64,000 nucleotides of DNA, from contig NW_027488400.1 of NCBI RefSeq assembly GCF_051014445.1, forward strand, positions 106,932-170,931, given 5' to 3'. Under the pieces are notes generated by a model. That model was not told where the DNA came from, made no database searches, and was given only the letters and a program-made list of their open reading frames with translations. Made by a program: the position numbers and the translations under genes. This document shows, in pieces, positions 34,085-46,253 of the stretch; the stretch's first letter is position 1; every line of letters begins with the position of its first letter. Source of the stretch: Colletes latitarsis (taxonomy: Eukaryota > Arthropoda > Insecta > Hymenoptera > Colletidae).

Positions 34085-35239
34085 TTAAAATTTTAATATA
34101 ATAATATTATCTCAAAATTTATTAAATATTGAATTTAATAAAAAATATGAGAAATATAATAATGAAAATAATTGTCTTAAATTAGTGTAAGGATATTCAA
34201 TTAATTGACTACCTAATCAAGTTAATAAAATAAATACATTAACAAATATTCAAAACATAATTTTATTAATTGGATAAAATTTACTTGATTTAATATTATA
34301 ATTATTAATAATTGGTAAAAAATATAAAATTAAAATTGATATAAATAACATTAATACTCCTCCTAATTTATTTGGAATAGCTCGTAAAATTGAATATGCA
34401 AATAAAAAATATCATTCTGGTTTAATATGTTCTGGTGTAATTATAGAATTTGCTATAATAAAATTATCTGGGTCACTTAAATAATAAGGAATTTGTGTAA
34501 CAATAATAAAATTAATATATAAAATTAAAATGAATCCTATAATATCTTTAATGAAAAAATAAGGATAAAAAGGAATTTTATAGATATTACTATCTATACC
34601 TATTGGGTTATTTGATCCATTTAAATGTAAATAAAATAAATGTAAAATTACTATAAATATAATAATTAAAGGTAAAATAAAATGAAATGAATAAAAACGA
34701 TTTAATGTTGCATTATTAATTGAAAATCCTCCTCAAATTCATTCAACAATATCTTGCCCAATATATGGTAATGCGGATAATAAATTTGTAATTACAGTTG
34801 CACCTCAAAAAGATATTTGTCCTCATGGTAATACATACCCTAAAAAAGCCGTAGCTATAGAAAGTAATAAAATTATAATTCCAATAAATCATACATTAAT
34901 TGATTTAAATGAATGATAATAGATATTTCGTCCAATATGTATATATATACAAATAAAATATATTGAAGCTCCATTTATATGAATTAAACGAATTAATCAA
35001 CCTTTATTAACATCTTTTATAATATGAATAACTCTTTCAAAAGCATAATTAATATTTGGACAATAATGTAATGATAATAATAACCCTGAAATAATCTGAA
35101 TTATTAAATATAATCCTAATAATGATCCAAAATTTCATAAAATATTAATATTTAATGGAGTTGGTAAAATAATTAATGAATTATTAAAAATTTTAAGTAA
35201 TGAATTAACTTTAAATAATTTAATGAATTTATTTTTCAT
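34085..35239 (-). CDS. cob: cytochrome b
   Basis: Central subunit of Complex III, carrying haems bL and bH and both quinone sites. ATG at 35239 opens 384 residues to TAA at 34085-34087. The segment FHMNGASMYFICMYMHIGR holds haem-ligand His residues; PWGQMSFWGATVITNL and SALPYIGQDIVEWIWGGFSI are the Qo-side hallmarks. An in-frame stop shortly upstream supports the start. The C-terminus ends KFWDNIIMLKF. Downstream is trnS2; upstream is nad6. Confidence 0.96.
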
Positions 35240-35266
35240 TAATTAAATATAATATTTTTTATATTA

Positions 35267-35806
35267 TTAATTTTTAATTTTTCGTAATGATTTAAATTTA
35301 ATTAATGATATTTTTATAATTAAATTTAAACAATAAATTAAATAAGTAATTGAAATAAAAATAAAAATACAATTAGGAAATTTATATAATAATTTAATTG
35401 AATAATTAATATTTTTAAATATAATTTTATTTATTATAAAATCAATTGAAATATAATTATAATATGTATAAATTATAATTAAAATTATAATAATATATAT
35501 TAATAAAATTGAATAATATTCATAAGTAAATATAATTATCTTATAATTATTAATTAATCTAGTAAAATATATAAATATAATTATTAATCCTCCAATTATT
35601 GAAATAAAAATTATATAACTATATATATTTATATTTATATCTAAATTAATTAATAATAATATATTTATAATATAAAAAACTAAAATTATTATAAATATTA
35701 ATGGGTGTAAATTAACTTTTATTATTGAAAATCTAATTAATATAATTAAATTTGAAACAATAATTAATTTAATTAAAATTATTATTTTTGGTATTATTAT
35801 TATCAT
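35267..35806 (-). CDS. nad6: NADH dehydrogenase subunit 6
   Basis: Complex I membrane subunit. ATG at 35806 gives 179 residues ending in TAA at 35267-35269. It is strongly hydrophobic with about five membrane segments. The conserved pi-bulge region reads SIIGGLMIIFMYFTSLINN in code 5 (near residue 70-90), the counterpart of GGMLVLFMYMT in other insects. Sequence outside this motif is poorly conserved, as usual for nad6. It lies between trnP and cob, and only a first-pass copy lies in the window. Confidence 0.93.
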   Translation of the reverse strand: MIIIIPKIIILIKLIIVSNLIILIRFSIIKVNLHPLIFIIILVFYIINILLLINLDININIYSYIIFISIIGGLIIIFIYFTRLINNYKIIIFTYEYYSILLIYIIIILIIIYTYYNYISIDFIINKIIFKNINYSIKLLYKFPNCIFIFISITYLIYCLNLIIKISLIKFKSLRKIKN

Positions 35807-35837
35807 TTTAAAATTAAAATTATCATTTATAAATTAA

Positions 35838-35903
35838 CAAAAAATAGTTTATTTAAAATATTAATTTTGGGAATTAAAGATAAAATATTCTTTTTTTTTT
35901 TGA
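35838..35903 (+). tRNA. trnP: tRNA-Pro (TGG), complete copy
   Basis: A 66-nt plus-strand tRNA: acceptor CAAAAAA/TTTTTTG, and anticodon stem TTAAT/ATTAA closing TTTGGGA (TGG). It lies between nad6 and trnT on the strand opposite both, the ancestral arrangement. The junction between first and second pass (35873/35874) falls inside it without any break. Confidence 0.9.
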
Positions 35904-35913
35904 AAATTAAGAT

Positions 35914-35976
35914 TGTTTTAAATAAATATTATTTTTTTTAATTTACAAAATTAATGTTTTAAATAAACTATAAAAC
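35914..35976 (-). tRNA. trnT: tRNA-Thr (TGT), second pass
   Basis: Second-pass copy of 41-103 at an offset of 35873, with the same anticodon. Confidence 0.85.
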
Positions 35977-36008
35977 TTAATTTAATTTTAAATATTCAAA
36001 ATAAATAT

Positions 36009-36317
36009 ATAAAATATGATTTTATTGGTGATATATTATTTAATTATCACTTTTTTTATTTAATAATATTTTTAGGAGTAGTATTAATTTTTAAATTTAA
36101 AGATTCATTATTAATAATTTTAATTAGAATTGAATTTATAATTATATTAAATATTGTAATAACTATCTATTTAAAAATTATATATTTTGATGAATGATTA
36201 TTTTTATTCTATATTGTATTTTCTATTTGTGAAAGAGTATTAGGTTTATCTTTAATTATTAATTTAATATATAAATATGGGAATCAAAATATTAGAATAA
36301 TAAATTTAATATGGTAA
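36009..36317 (+). CDS. nad4L: NADH dehydrogenase subunit 4L, second pass
   Basis: Second-pass copy of 136-444, with the same ATA start and TAA stop. The 102-residue reading is unchanged. Confidence 0.88.
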
Positions 36318-36366
36318 TAATAATTAAAATATTAAAATAATTAAATTTAATATGGTAATAATAATT
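36286..36366 (+). repeat. 41-bp junction duplication, second pass
   Basis: The nad4L/nad4 tandem duplication of 413-493 is present unchanged in the second pass. Confidence 0.9.
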
Positions 36367-37677
36367 TTATTTAATACATTTGCTTTAATTTATATATATA
36401 ATTTTTATAAATATAAATTTATAATAAGAAATTTAATTAATATAATATTAATTATATTAATTATAAATTATGATTTATTTATTGAATGAAATAAATATAG
36501 ATTTAATTTTAGATTAAATAATTATTCTTTTATAATGATTATTTTAAGATTATGAATTTTTAGTATTATTATTATATCATTAAGATTAAAAATAATTAAT
36601 TTTAATTTATTTATTAATTTTTTATTAATTTTATTAATTAATTTAATTTTATTTTTTATATCTAATAATGTTTTAATATTTTATTTTTTTTTTGAAGTTA
36701 GATTAATTTTAATATTTTTAATAATTATTTATTGAGGAATAGGTGAAATACGAATTTTAGCGAGAATATATTTAATATTTTATACTTTATTTTTTTCTTT
36801 ACCACTTTTATTATTTTTATTTTTAATAATTTTAAATAAAAATTATATTATATTTAATATAATAGAAATAGAATTATTTATTTGTAATAATTATCTATTT
36901 ATATTTATAATTTTATCTTTTTTAGTTAAAATTCCAATTTTTGGTATACATAATTGATTATTAAAAGCTCATGTAGAAGCTCCTGTATATTGTTCAATAA
37001 TTTTAGCTTCTATTATATTAAAATTAGGAACATATGGATTATTACGATTTATTTTAATTTTTTACAATAATTTAATATTTATTAAAATTTATATTATAAT
37101 TATTAGTATAACTGGAGGTATTATTTTAAGAATTTTATGTTTACGTCAAATTGATATAAAAATTTTAGTTGCATACTCTTCAGTAGTTCATATAAGTATT
37201 TTAATTAGTAGATTAATAACTTTAAAAAATTTAAGTTTATATAGATGTTATTTAACAATAATTTCTCATGGTTTATGTTCATCAGGATTATTTTATATAG
37301 TAAATTTATTTTATAAAGAAACAAATAGTCGATTAATAATTATTAATAAAGGTATTATTAATATTACTTCAAAAATATCATTATTATGATTTTTATTATG
37401 TTCTTCTAATATATCTGCTCCTTTATCATTAAATTTAATTAGAGAAATTTTTACTATAATAATTTTATATAATTGATGTAATTCATTAATTTTTATATTA
37501 ATATTAATTAGATTTTTAAGATTTATTTATTCTTTATATTTATTTAGATATATAAATCATGGAAAAATAAATTTTTATTTAAAAATTAAGAATTTTAAGT
37601 TTTTAGAATTTTTAGTAATTATTTTACATTGATTACCTTTAAATTTTATATTTTTAAATTTAGATTTATTTATATAA
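36352..37677 (+). CDS. nad4: NADH dehydrogenase subunit 4, second pass
   Basis: Second-pass copy of 479-1804: 441 residues from ATG to TAA, including the LKAHVEAPVYCS motif. Confidence 0.95.
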
Positions 37678-37788
37678 TTTAATTGTAATAAAAATATTTA
37701 TTTAAATTTAAATTAATATATATATATATATATTAATATATGTATATATATATATATTAATATATAATATATATATAATTAAAAATCA

Positions 37789-37853
37789 ATTTAAATAGTT
37801 TAAATAAAAATATTGAATTGTGGATTCAATGATGTATAAAAATACTTTAAATT
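37789..37853 (+). tRNA. trnH: tRNA-His (GTG), second pass
   Basis: Second-pass copy of 1916-1980, again preceded by the TA-rich spacer (37678-37788). Confidence 0.92.
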
Positions 37854-39542
37854 ATATTATTAATAATTATTTATAGTTTATTTATATTAATTTTAAGTTT
37901 TATATTAATAATTATAGGAATATATTTTTATATATTTAAATTTAATATATATATTGAATGATTAATATTAAATTTTAATAGAATAAAAATTGAATTTTTA
38001 ATTTTTTTAGATTATATAAGATTAATTTTTTTAAGAATTGTAATATTAATTTCTTCTATAGTAATATTATATAGAATTGAATATATAAAATCAGAAATTT
38101 TTATTAAACGATTTATTTATTTAGTAATATTATTTGTAATTTCAATATGTTTAATAATTTTAAGTCCAAATATTTTTAGAATTATATTAGGTTGGGATGG
38201 TTTAGGATTAATTTCTTATTGTTTAATTATTTTTTATCAAAATTATAATTCATATAATTCAGGATTTTTAACAATTTTATGTAATCGAATTGGAGATGTT
38301 AGATTATTATTAATAATTTGTATATTTATAAATTTAGGATCTTGAAATGGATTAATTTATAATAATAATTTTTATAACAATATATTAAATTTTATATTAA
38401 TTTTAACAGCTATAACTAAAAGTGCTCAAATACCTTTTTCTTTATGATTACCTGCTGCTATAACAGCCCCTACTCCAGTTTCTTCATTAGTTCATTCATC
38501 AACATTAGTTACTGCAGGTGTATATTTATTAATTCGATATAATAAATTATTTATAATAAATATAAATATTAATATATATATATTATACATTTCTTTAATA
38601 ACAACTTTTATAGCAAGATTAATAGCTAATTTTGAATATGATTTAAAAAAAATTATTGCTTTATCAACATTAAGACAATTAGGTTTAATAATATTAACTT
38701 TAAGTATTAATTATTATGAATTAGCATTTTTTCATATAATTATTCATGCTTTATTTAAATCATTAATATTTTTATGTGCTGGAGATTTTATTCATTTAAT
38801 AAATAATAATCAAGATATTCGTAAATATGGTAATATATTAATAATTACACCAATAAAAAGATTAATTATAATTTTAAGTTTAATTATATTAATAGGATTT
38901 CCATTTTTATCTGGATTTTATTCAAAAGATTTAATTATTGAAATATTTATAAATAAAAAATTAAATTATATTTTTTATTTAATTTTTATTATTTCAATAA
39001 TATTAACAATTAGGTATAGAATTCGAATAATTTTATGATTAATATTTTTTAATAATAATTTTATTCCTATAATTTATTTTAAAGAAAATAAATTAATAAT
39101 TTTTTGTATAATAATATTATTAATATTATCTTTTTTTTTTAGATATAATATATTTAAATTAATTTATATTAAATATTTATTTAATATATATATATTAGAT
39201 AAAATAATAATTTTAAATTTTTATATTTATGGATTTTGAATTAGTTTATTAATGTATAATTTCAATATATATTTATTTAAAAATTTAATAAATTTTATTA
39301 TAACAATATTTTTTTCTATATATATATTTAAATATAGATATAAAAATTTATTTAATATTATATATAAATATGAAATTTTAATAGAAAAAGGATGATTTGA
39401 AAGATCTATAGGTATATATATATTGAAATTAATATATATATTTAATATATTTAATAATAAATATATATTTAATAAGTTAGAATTTATTGTTATTATAAAT
39501 TTTTATATTATTATATTATTATTATTTATTTGAATTTTATAA
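37854..39542 (+). CDS. nad5: NADH dehydrogenase subunit 5, second pass
   Basis: Second-pass copy of 1981-3669; 562 residues from ATA directly after trnH, with WDGLGLISYC intact. Confidence 0.96.
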
Positions 39543-39545
39543 ATT

Positions 39546-39610
39546 ATTTAAATAGCTTAAATATAAAAGTATAATATTGAAAATATTAAGATAAATAAAT
39601 TTTTTAAATA
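39546..39610 (+). tRNA. trnF: tRNA-Phe (GAA), second pass
   Basis: Second-pass copy of 3673-3737. Confidence 0.9.
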
Positions 39611-39667
39611 GAAATATTAATGAATAATCATTAATTTTTAAGTTAGAAGCTTAAATTATTATATTTC
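39611..39667 (-). tRNA. trnS1: tRNA-Ser1 (TCT), second pass
   Basis: Second-pass copy of 3738-3794, also without a D arm. Confidence 0.85.
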
Positions 39668-39669
39668 AA

Positions 39670-39723
39670 ATTTATATAATTTAAACAAAATATTATATTT
39701 TCAATATAAAAATAATATAAATT
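39670..39723 (+). tRNA. trnE: tRNA-Glu (TTC), second pass
   Basis: Second-pass copy of 3797-3850, also without a T arm. Confidence 0.75.
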
Positions 39724-39756
39724 AATTTTATTTATAAATAATAAAAATTAATAATT

Positions 39757-39826
39757 TTTAATTGGAATATTTAATTCAATTAAATTATTAACAATAATTT
39801 ACCTCTAATTTTTTGGTTTCAATTAA
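39757..39826 (-). tRNA. trnN: tRNA-Asn (GTT), second pass
   Basis: Second-pass copy of 3884-3953. Confidence 0.88.
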
Positions 39827-39829
39827 ATT

Positions 39830-39897
39830 TAGATATTAATAATTTATTTATTAAATTTTTAAATGCAATTTAAATGTTATTATATTAACTAATATCC
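39830..39897 (-). tRNA. trnA: tRNA-Ala (TGC), second pass
   Basis: Second-pass copy of 3957-4024. Confidence 0.85.
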
Positions 39898-39907
39898 AAA
39901 TTAAAAA

Positions 39908-39976
39908 TTATATAAAGTAAAAATTTACATTTAATTTCGAATTAAAAATTTGATTATTAAAATTAATCTATATAAT
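39908..39976 (+). tRNA. trnR: tRNA-Arg (TCG), second pass
   Basis: Second-pass copy of 4035-4103, again on the strand opposite nad3. Confidence 0.87.
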
Positions 39977-39979
39977 AAA

Positions 39980-40333
39980 TTAATTTAATCAATTTAAATA
40001 ACCTAAATATCATTCTATTAATAATCCAATAATTAATATTAATAAAAAATATATAAATATAATTATTGAAATTAAAGATATAAATTCTTTTATTACAAAA
40101 ATTAATGGTAAAATTAATATAATTTCAACATCAAAAATTAAAAAAATTAATGAAATTAAAAAAAAATTATTAGAAAATGGTAATCGTCTATTAGATAAAG
40201 GATCAAATCCACACTCAATTGGTAAAATTTTTTCTCGATTTTTTTTATACCTTATTTTAAAATATAAATTTATAAATGTTAATAATAAACAAATAAATAT
40301 AATAATAAATAATATAAATATATAATTAAAAAT
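39980..40333 (-). CDS. nad3: NADH dehydrogenase subunit 3, second pass
   Basis: Second-pass copy of 4107-4460, 117 residues with ATT start after trnG. Confidence 0.95.
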
Positions 40334-40401
40334 TATATATATTATTATTAATAAATTTTTTAATTGGAAGTTAATCGTAATAATTTTTATACTATATATA
40401 T
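40334..40401 (-). tRNA. trnG: tRNA-Gly (TCC), second pass
   Basis: Second-pass copy of 4461-4528. Confidence 0.85.
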
Positions 40402-40415
40402 ATATATTAATTAAT

Positions 40416-41201
40416 TTAATATATTCATCAATAAATAAATATATAAACAAATAATCAAATAATATCTACAAAATGTCAATATCAAGATGAAGCTTCAAAA
40501 TGAAAATGATGAATTTTAGAAAAATGATTAATTGATATACGAAATAAACATGTTATTAAAAATAAAATACCAATAATTACATGTGTTCCATGAAATCCTG
40601 TTAATAAATAAAAAATAGATCCAAAAATTCTATCATTAATACAAAATTTTGATTCATTATATTCTAAATATTGTAATAATGAAAAATAAATTCCTAATAA
40701 AATTGTACATAATAATCAAAATTTACTATATCTTAATTTATTATTTAATAATAAATTATGACTTAAAGTAATTATAAATCCAGATGAAATTAAAATAATT
40801 GAATTTAATAATGGAATATCATAAGGATTAAATATTAAAATATTTTTAGGAGGTCATAAATTACCAATTTCAATATTAGGTGAAATACATCTATGGAAAT
40901 AAGTTCAAAATATTGAAATAAAAAAAAATAATTCTGAAATAATAAATAAAATTATTCTAAATTTTATTATTATTATTACTTTTAATGTATGAAATCCTTG
41001 ATAAGTTCTTTCCCGAATAATATCTCGTCATCATTGAAATATTATTATTATTAAAATTAATATATTTAATAATATAAAAAATAATTTATTTAATATAAAT
41101 CAATTTAATATTCTTATTAATAAATTTATTAAAGATAAAGAAGTTATTAAAGGTCATGGTCTTAATGTAACTAAATGAAAAGGATGATTTGAATTTATCA
41201 T
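40416..41201 (-). CDS. cox3: cytochrome c oxidase subunit III, second pass
   Basis: Second-pass copy of 4543-5328, 261 residues from ATG to TAA. Confidence 0.96.
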
Positions 41202-41215
41202 TTTAATATTTAATT

Positions 41216-41887
41216 TTAATTAGATTCATTAAAATATAATAAACTTAAAATTGAAAATACATATGATTGAATTATAGAAACTGAAATTTCTAAAATAAAT
41301 AATATATTTTGTACAATAATAATTAAAGGTAAAAATAATAATATTAAATTATTTATTGATGATCCTATTAAAGATAATAATAAATGACCTGCTAATATAT
41401 TAGCAGTTAATCGAATAGATAATGTTCATGGACGAATAATATTTCTAATTAATTCAATTAATACTATAAAATTTATTAAAAATATAGGTGTATTTAATGG
41501 AACTAAATGAATTAATATATAATTTAAATTTACACTTCATCCAAATAATATAAATCTTAATCATAAAGTTAAAGATAAAGATAAATTAATATTTAAATGA
41601 CTTGTTGGTGTAAAATTATAAGGAAATAATCCTAATAAATTTATAAATAAAATTATTATTATTAAACTAATAAAAATAATAATATTAGATATATATTTAA
41701 ATATTACTAATAATTTAAATTCATTAAAAATTAAATTAATTAATAATATAAATATTATTTGATAACGTGATAATTTAATTCAATATATTAATGGGATTAA
41801 TATCAATACTATTATAATTATAATTCAATTTATTGATATATATATATTTGTTGAAGGATCAAAAATAGAAAATAAATTTGTTACCAT
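41216..41887 (-). CDS. atp6: ATP synthase F0 subunit 6, second pass
   Basis: Second-pass copy of 5343-6014, with the seven-base overlap with atp8 preserved. Confidence 0.96.
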
Positions 41888-42039
41888 TTATATATATAAA
41901 TAAATAAATGTTTCTTATAAAATTTAATTTTTATAATTTTATTATAATTTATAAAATAAATTATAATTAAAATAATAAAAATTATAATTAATCTATAAAT
42001 ATACAAATTTAATCAATTTATTGGTATTATTTGTGGAAT
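41881..42039 (-). CDS. atp8: ATP synthase F0 subunit 8, second pass
   Basis: Second-pass copy of 6008-6166, 52 residues from ATT. Confidence 0.93.
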
Positions 42040-42049
42040 GAAAAAATTT

Positions 42050-42120
42050 TCATTAGAAGTAATTGTTAAATACTATTATTTGGTTTAAGAGACCAATTCT
42101 TACATTTCAGACACCTAATG
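42050..42120 (-). tRNA. trnK: tRNA-Lys (CTT), second pass
   Basis: Second-pass copy of 6177-6247. Confidence 0.93.
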
Positions 42121-42193
42121 AAAAAAATATTGATTATATATTATTCAATAACTTTAAAATGACATTTTAATATTATTATTTAACTAATTTTTT
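42121..42193 (-). tRNA. trnD: tRNA-Asp (GTC), second pass
   Basis: Second-pass copy of 6248-6320. Confidence 0.9.
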
Positions 42194-42207
42194 ATAATAA
42201 TATATAA

Positions 42208-42891
42208 TTAATTATTTATATTAATTCAATTCATAAAATTTGAACAATTAGTTCTTTCTAATACAATTGGTATAAATCTATGATTAGCTCCACAAATTTC
42301 TGAACATTGTCCAAAAAATAAACCTGATCGTATTGAAATTAAAGTTATTTGATTAATACGTCCTGGAATTGAATCTATTTTTATTCCTAATGATGGAATT
42401 GTTCAAGAATGAATAACATCTAATGATGTAGTTAATAAACGAATAGGAATATTATAAGGGATAATTAATCGATTATCAACATCTAATAAACGAAATAAAT
42501 CTAATTTATCTAAATCTTTAATTATATAAGAATCAAAATTAAAATTTTTAAATTCAGGATATTCATAACTTCAATATCATTGATGTCCAATAGCTTTAAT
42601 TGTAAAAAAAATAGGATTCCATATTTCATCAATAAAATATAATGTTTTTAATGAAGGAAAAGCAATAATTATTAAAATTAATATAGGTAAAATTGTTCAT
42701 ACAATTTCAATTAAATGATGCTTTAACAAATATCGATTTATAAATTCATTAGTTATAATATCTAATATAATTAATAATGTAAATGTAATAATTATAATTA
42801 TTATAATTATAGTAATATTATAAAATAAATTTAAATTATTAGAAAATGGTGAACTTGGATCTTGAAAAGAAAATATTTTTCAATGTGAAAT
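42208..42891 (-). CDS. cox2: cytochrome c oxidase subunit II, second pass
   Basis: Second-pass copy of 6335-7018; the CuA motif CSEICGANHSFM is intact. Confidence 0.96.
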
Positions 42892-42958
42892 TATTAATAA
42901 AAAATTATAATTTTTATTTAAGAATCTTAAGTTCATTGCACTTATCTGCCATATTAAT
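42892..42958 (-). tRNA. trnL2: tRNA-Leu2 (TAA), second pass
   Basis: Second-pass copy of 7019-7085. Confidence 0.9.
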
Positions 42959-43018
42959 TATTAATAAATATTTTTAATTTTTTTTATAATTATAAAATTA
43001 TTTATAATATATAAAATT

Positions 43019-44590
43019 TTATTTATTCTTTTTATTATATATAATTTTAATAATAAAAGGTAATTCATTAAATGAATGATCTAAAGGAGGATAATTTTGT
43101 AATCATTCTAAAGAACATTGATAAAATTTAAAAATAATTAATCGTTTAGCAATTAATCTTTCTATAATAATATAAATTAATAAAATTAATCTATTTAATG
43201 AAATTAAAGATCCTAAAGAAGATAATAAATTTCAACAATAATATGAATCAGGATAATCAGAATATCGTCGAGGTATTCCTATTAATCCTAAAAAATGTTG
43301 AGGAAAAAAAGTTAAATTTACTCCAATAAATATTAATAAAAATTGAATAATTAATCATTTTTTATTTAAAATTAAACCAGTAAAAATTGGATATCAATAA
43401 ATAAATCTTGCAATAATAGAAAATACTGCTCCTATAGATAATACATAATGAAAATGTGCTACTACATAATATGTATCATGTAAAATAATATCAATAGATG
43501 AATTAGATAATATAATTCCAGTTAATCCTCCTATCGTAAATAAAAAAATAAATCCTATTGATCATAAAATAGAAGGATTAATAATTAATTTAGATCCATA
43601 ATATGTTGCTATTCATCTAAAAACTTTAATTCCAGTAGGAATAGCAATAATTATAGTTGCTGAAGTAAAATAAGCTCGTGTATCAACATCTAATCCAACT
43701 GTAAATATATGATGAGCTCATACAATAAATCCTAAAAATCCAATCCCTAATATTGCATAAATTATTCCAATATTACCAAATGTTTCCTTTTTACCACTTT
43801 CATTAAAAATAATATGTGAAATTAATCCAAATCCAGGTAAAATTAAAATATAAACTTCAGGATGACCAAAAAATCAAAATAAATGTTGATAAAGTACAGG
43901 ATCTCCTCCACCTGAAGGGTCAAAAAATGAAGTATTTAAATTACGATCAGTTAATAATATTGTAATTGCACCAGCTAATACAGGTAAAGATAATAATAAT
44001 AAAATTGTTGTAATAAAAACAGATCATGAAAATAAAGATAATTGATCATAATTTAAATTATAATTTTTTATTATTAAAATTGTTACAATAAAATTTATTG
44101 ATCCTATAATAGATGAAATACCTGCAATATGTAAAGAAAAAATAGTTAAATCAACAGATAAAGAAGAATGATATATTAATGAAGATAATGGAGGATAAAT
44201 AGTTCATCCTGTTCCTCTTCCTCTATATAAAATACTACTTATTAATAATAAAATTAATGAAGGGGGTAATAATCAAAATCTTATATTATTTATTCGTGGA
44301 AATGCTATATCTGGTGCACCAATTATTAATGGAATTAATCAATTTCCAAATCCCCCAATTAAAAAAGGTATAACTATAAAAAAAATTATAATAAAAGCAT
44401 GAGAAGTAACAATAGAATTATAAATTTGATCATTATTAATTCATATACCTGGTGAACTTAATTCCATACGAATAATTATTCTTAATGAAGAACCAATTAT
44501 TCCAGTTCATATAGCAAAAATAAAATATAGTATCCCAATATTCTTATGATTTGTTGAATAAAATCATTTAAAAATATAATAAATATTTAT
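43019..44590 (-). CDS. cox1: cytochrome c oxidase subunit I, second pass
   Basis: Second-pass copy of 7146-8717, 523 residues from ATA next to trnW, with all haem and copper ligand motifs. Confidence 0.96.
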
Positions 44591-44656
44591 TAAAATTTAC
44601 AATTATATTATATTTTTAAATTTGAAATTTAATAGTTTATTTTAACTTAAAATTTT
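44591..44656 (-). tRNA. trnW: tRNA-Trp (TCA), second pass
   Basis: Second-pass copy of 8718-8783. Spacer 44657-44716 follows. Confidence 0.88.
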
Positions 44657-44716
44657 ATATTTATATTTAATATTAAAATTAAATTATAATAATTCATAAA
44701 ATTAATAAATTTAAAT

Positions 44717-44783
44717 AATATTGTGTCTGAAAAAGAAGTAAATTGTAAATTTATTTATAAAGATAAAAATTCTTTCTATATTA
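44717..44783 (+). tRNA. trnY: tRNA-Tyr (GTA), second pass
   Basis: Second-pass copy of 8844-8910. Confidence 0.85.
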
Positions 44784-44808
44784 AAAATTATTATTTATTT
44801 TTAATTAA

Positions 44809-44863
44809 ATTTTTATAAGTTAAAATAAACTATTAAATTGCAAATTTAAAAATATTAAAAATT
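44809..44863 (+). tRNA. trnC: tRNA-Cys (GCA), second pass
   Basis: Second-pass copy of 8936-8990, with the same single-base difference from trnW. Confidence 0.78.
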
Positions 44864-44877
44864 TAATTAAAAATTTA

Positions 44878-45897
44878 TTAAATTTCAATATATAAATATA
44901 ATATACATATAAATATAATTATAAATAAAATTAATAGTAATCATTTAGGAATAATTGTATTAATTATAATCTTATAAGAATAAGATTTAATTTTTGAGTT
45001 TAAATAATGATTAAATAAAAATAAATTTAAATAAGTTCATGTTATTAAAGTTCTAGAAATTAATATAGGAATTAATACAACCATTAAATTTTCATGATTT
45101 ATAATTAAACTTTCTAATAATATCCATTTTATTAAAAATGTTAATATTGGAGGAAATCTAGAATATATAATTATTAAAAATATTATTAATATTTTTAATG
45201 GTTTACTTAAGTTTAAATCATAAACATCAAATTTATTATCAATATTTAATATACCTAATAATCGAAATAATAATAATGTTATTAAAGTGTATAAAATTAT
45301 ATAAATAATAAATAATTTTATAGATATCATTATTAAAAATAACAATAAACATGTATGAATTAATGAAGAATAAATTATAATGTATTTTAAAGAATTAGTA
45401 TTTAAAACTAAAAGTCTAGAATATAATAAATTAAAAATAATAAATCCAATTATATGATCATCTAATTTTAATATTAAATGTATTAAATAAATAGGTTGAA
45501 TTTTTAAAATAGTAGAAAAAATAAATAAATTTATTCAATTTATATATTTTGAAGATATTAAAAATCAAAAATTTACAGGATATAAACCTATTTTTATATA
45601 TAATATAAAATAAGTAACAGCAATATGTAAATTATCTATTTCTTCTAAATTAAGAATATTTTTTATAATAATACTAAAATATAATAATAAAGAAGTAATT
45701 ATAGAAACTATAAAATAAAAAATTGCAGAATTTATATCCTTTTCAATAATTAAAATATAAACTATAGTAAAACTTACAATTTCTATTAATATTCAAACAA
45801 TAATACAATTATTAAATAATAAAGATACAATTCTTAAAAAAAAAATTAAAAGAATTAATAATTTTAATTTAACATCATATTTTAAAGTTTTTTTAAT
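44878..45897 (-). CDS. nad2: NADH dehydrogenase subunit 2, second pass
   Basis: Second-pass copy of 9005-10024, 339 residues from ATT to TAA. Confidence 0.92.
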
Positions 45898-45965
45898 ATA
45901 AAATTAAATAAATTTTTTATTTAATTTAATAATTAATAATTTTAATTTAAATTTTTAATAAAATA

Positions 45966-46029
45966 TAATAATAAAAATTTAATTTATATAAATATTTCAT
46001 CAAAATATTCCTTTTTCAGGCATATTACT
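45966..46029 (-). tRNA. trnI: tRNA-Ile (GAT), second pass
   Basis: Second-pass copy of 10093-10156. Confidence 0.88.
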
Positions 46030-46044
46030 AAAATTTTTAAAAAT

Positions 46045-46110
46045 TATATTTTAGTGTTTAAGCACATAAAATTTTGAATTTTATAGAATTAATTAAATTA
46101 ATAAATATAT
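46045..46110 (+). tRNA. trnQ: tRNA-Gln (TTG), second pass
   Basis: Second-pass copy of 10172-10237. Confidence 0.9.
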
Positions 46111-46158
46111 TAATTATATAATTATTAATTATATAATATTTATTATTTTTTTATTTAT

Positions 46159-46230
46159 TATATAAAAGATATTCAAAATCTATATTTAGGGTATGAACCT
46201 AATAACTTTATTTATTTAGTTTATTTATAT
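46159..46230 (-). tRNA. trnM: tRNA-Met (CAT), second pass
   Basis: Second-pass copy of 10286-10357. It is the last feature at the constant 35873 offset before the satellite array. Confidence 0.9.
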
Positions 46231-46253
46231 AAATAAATATATAAATAAAAATA

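Noticed and set aside
35874..46253. Biological gene duplication of the whole mitochondrial gene set
   Set aside because: The constant offset and unchanged genes are better explained by reading a circular or concatemeric molecule more than once; only the repeats differ.
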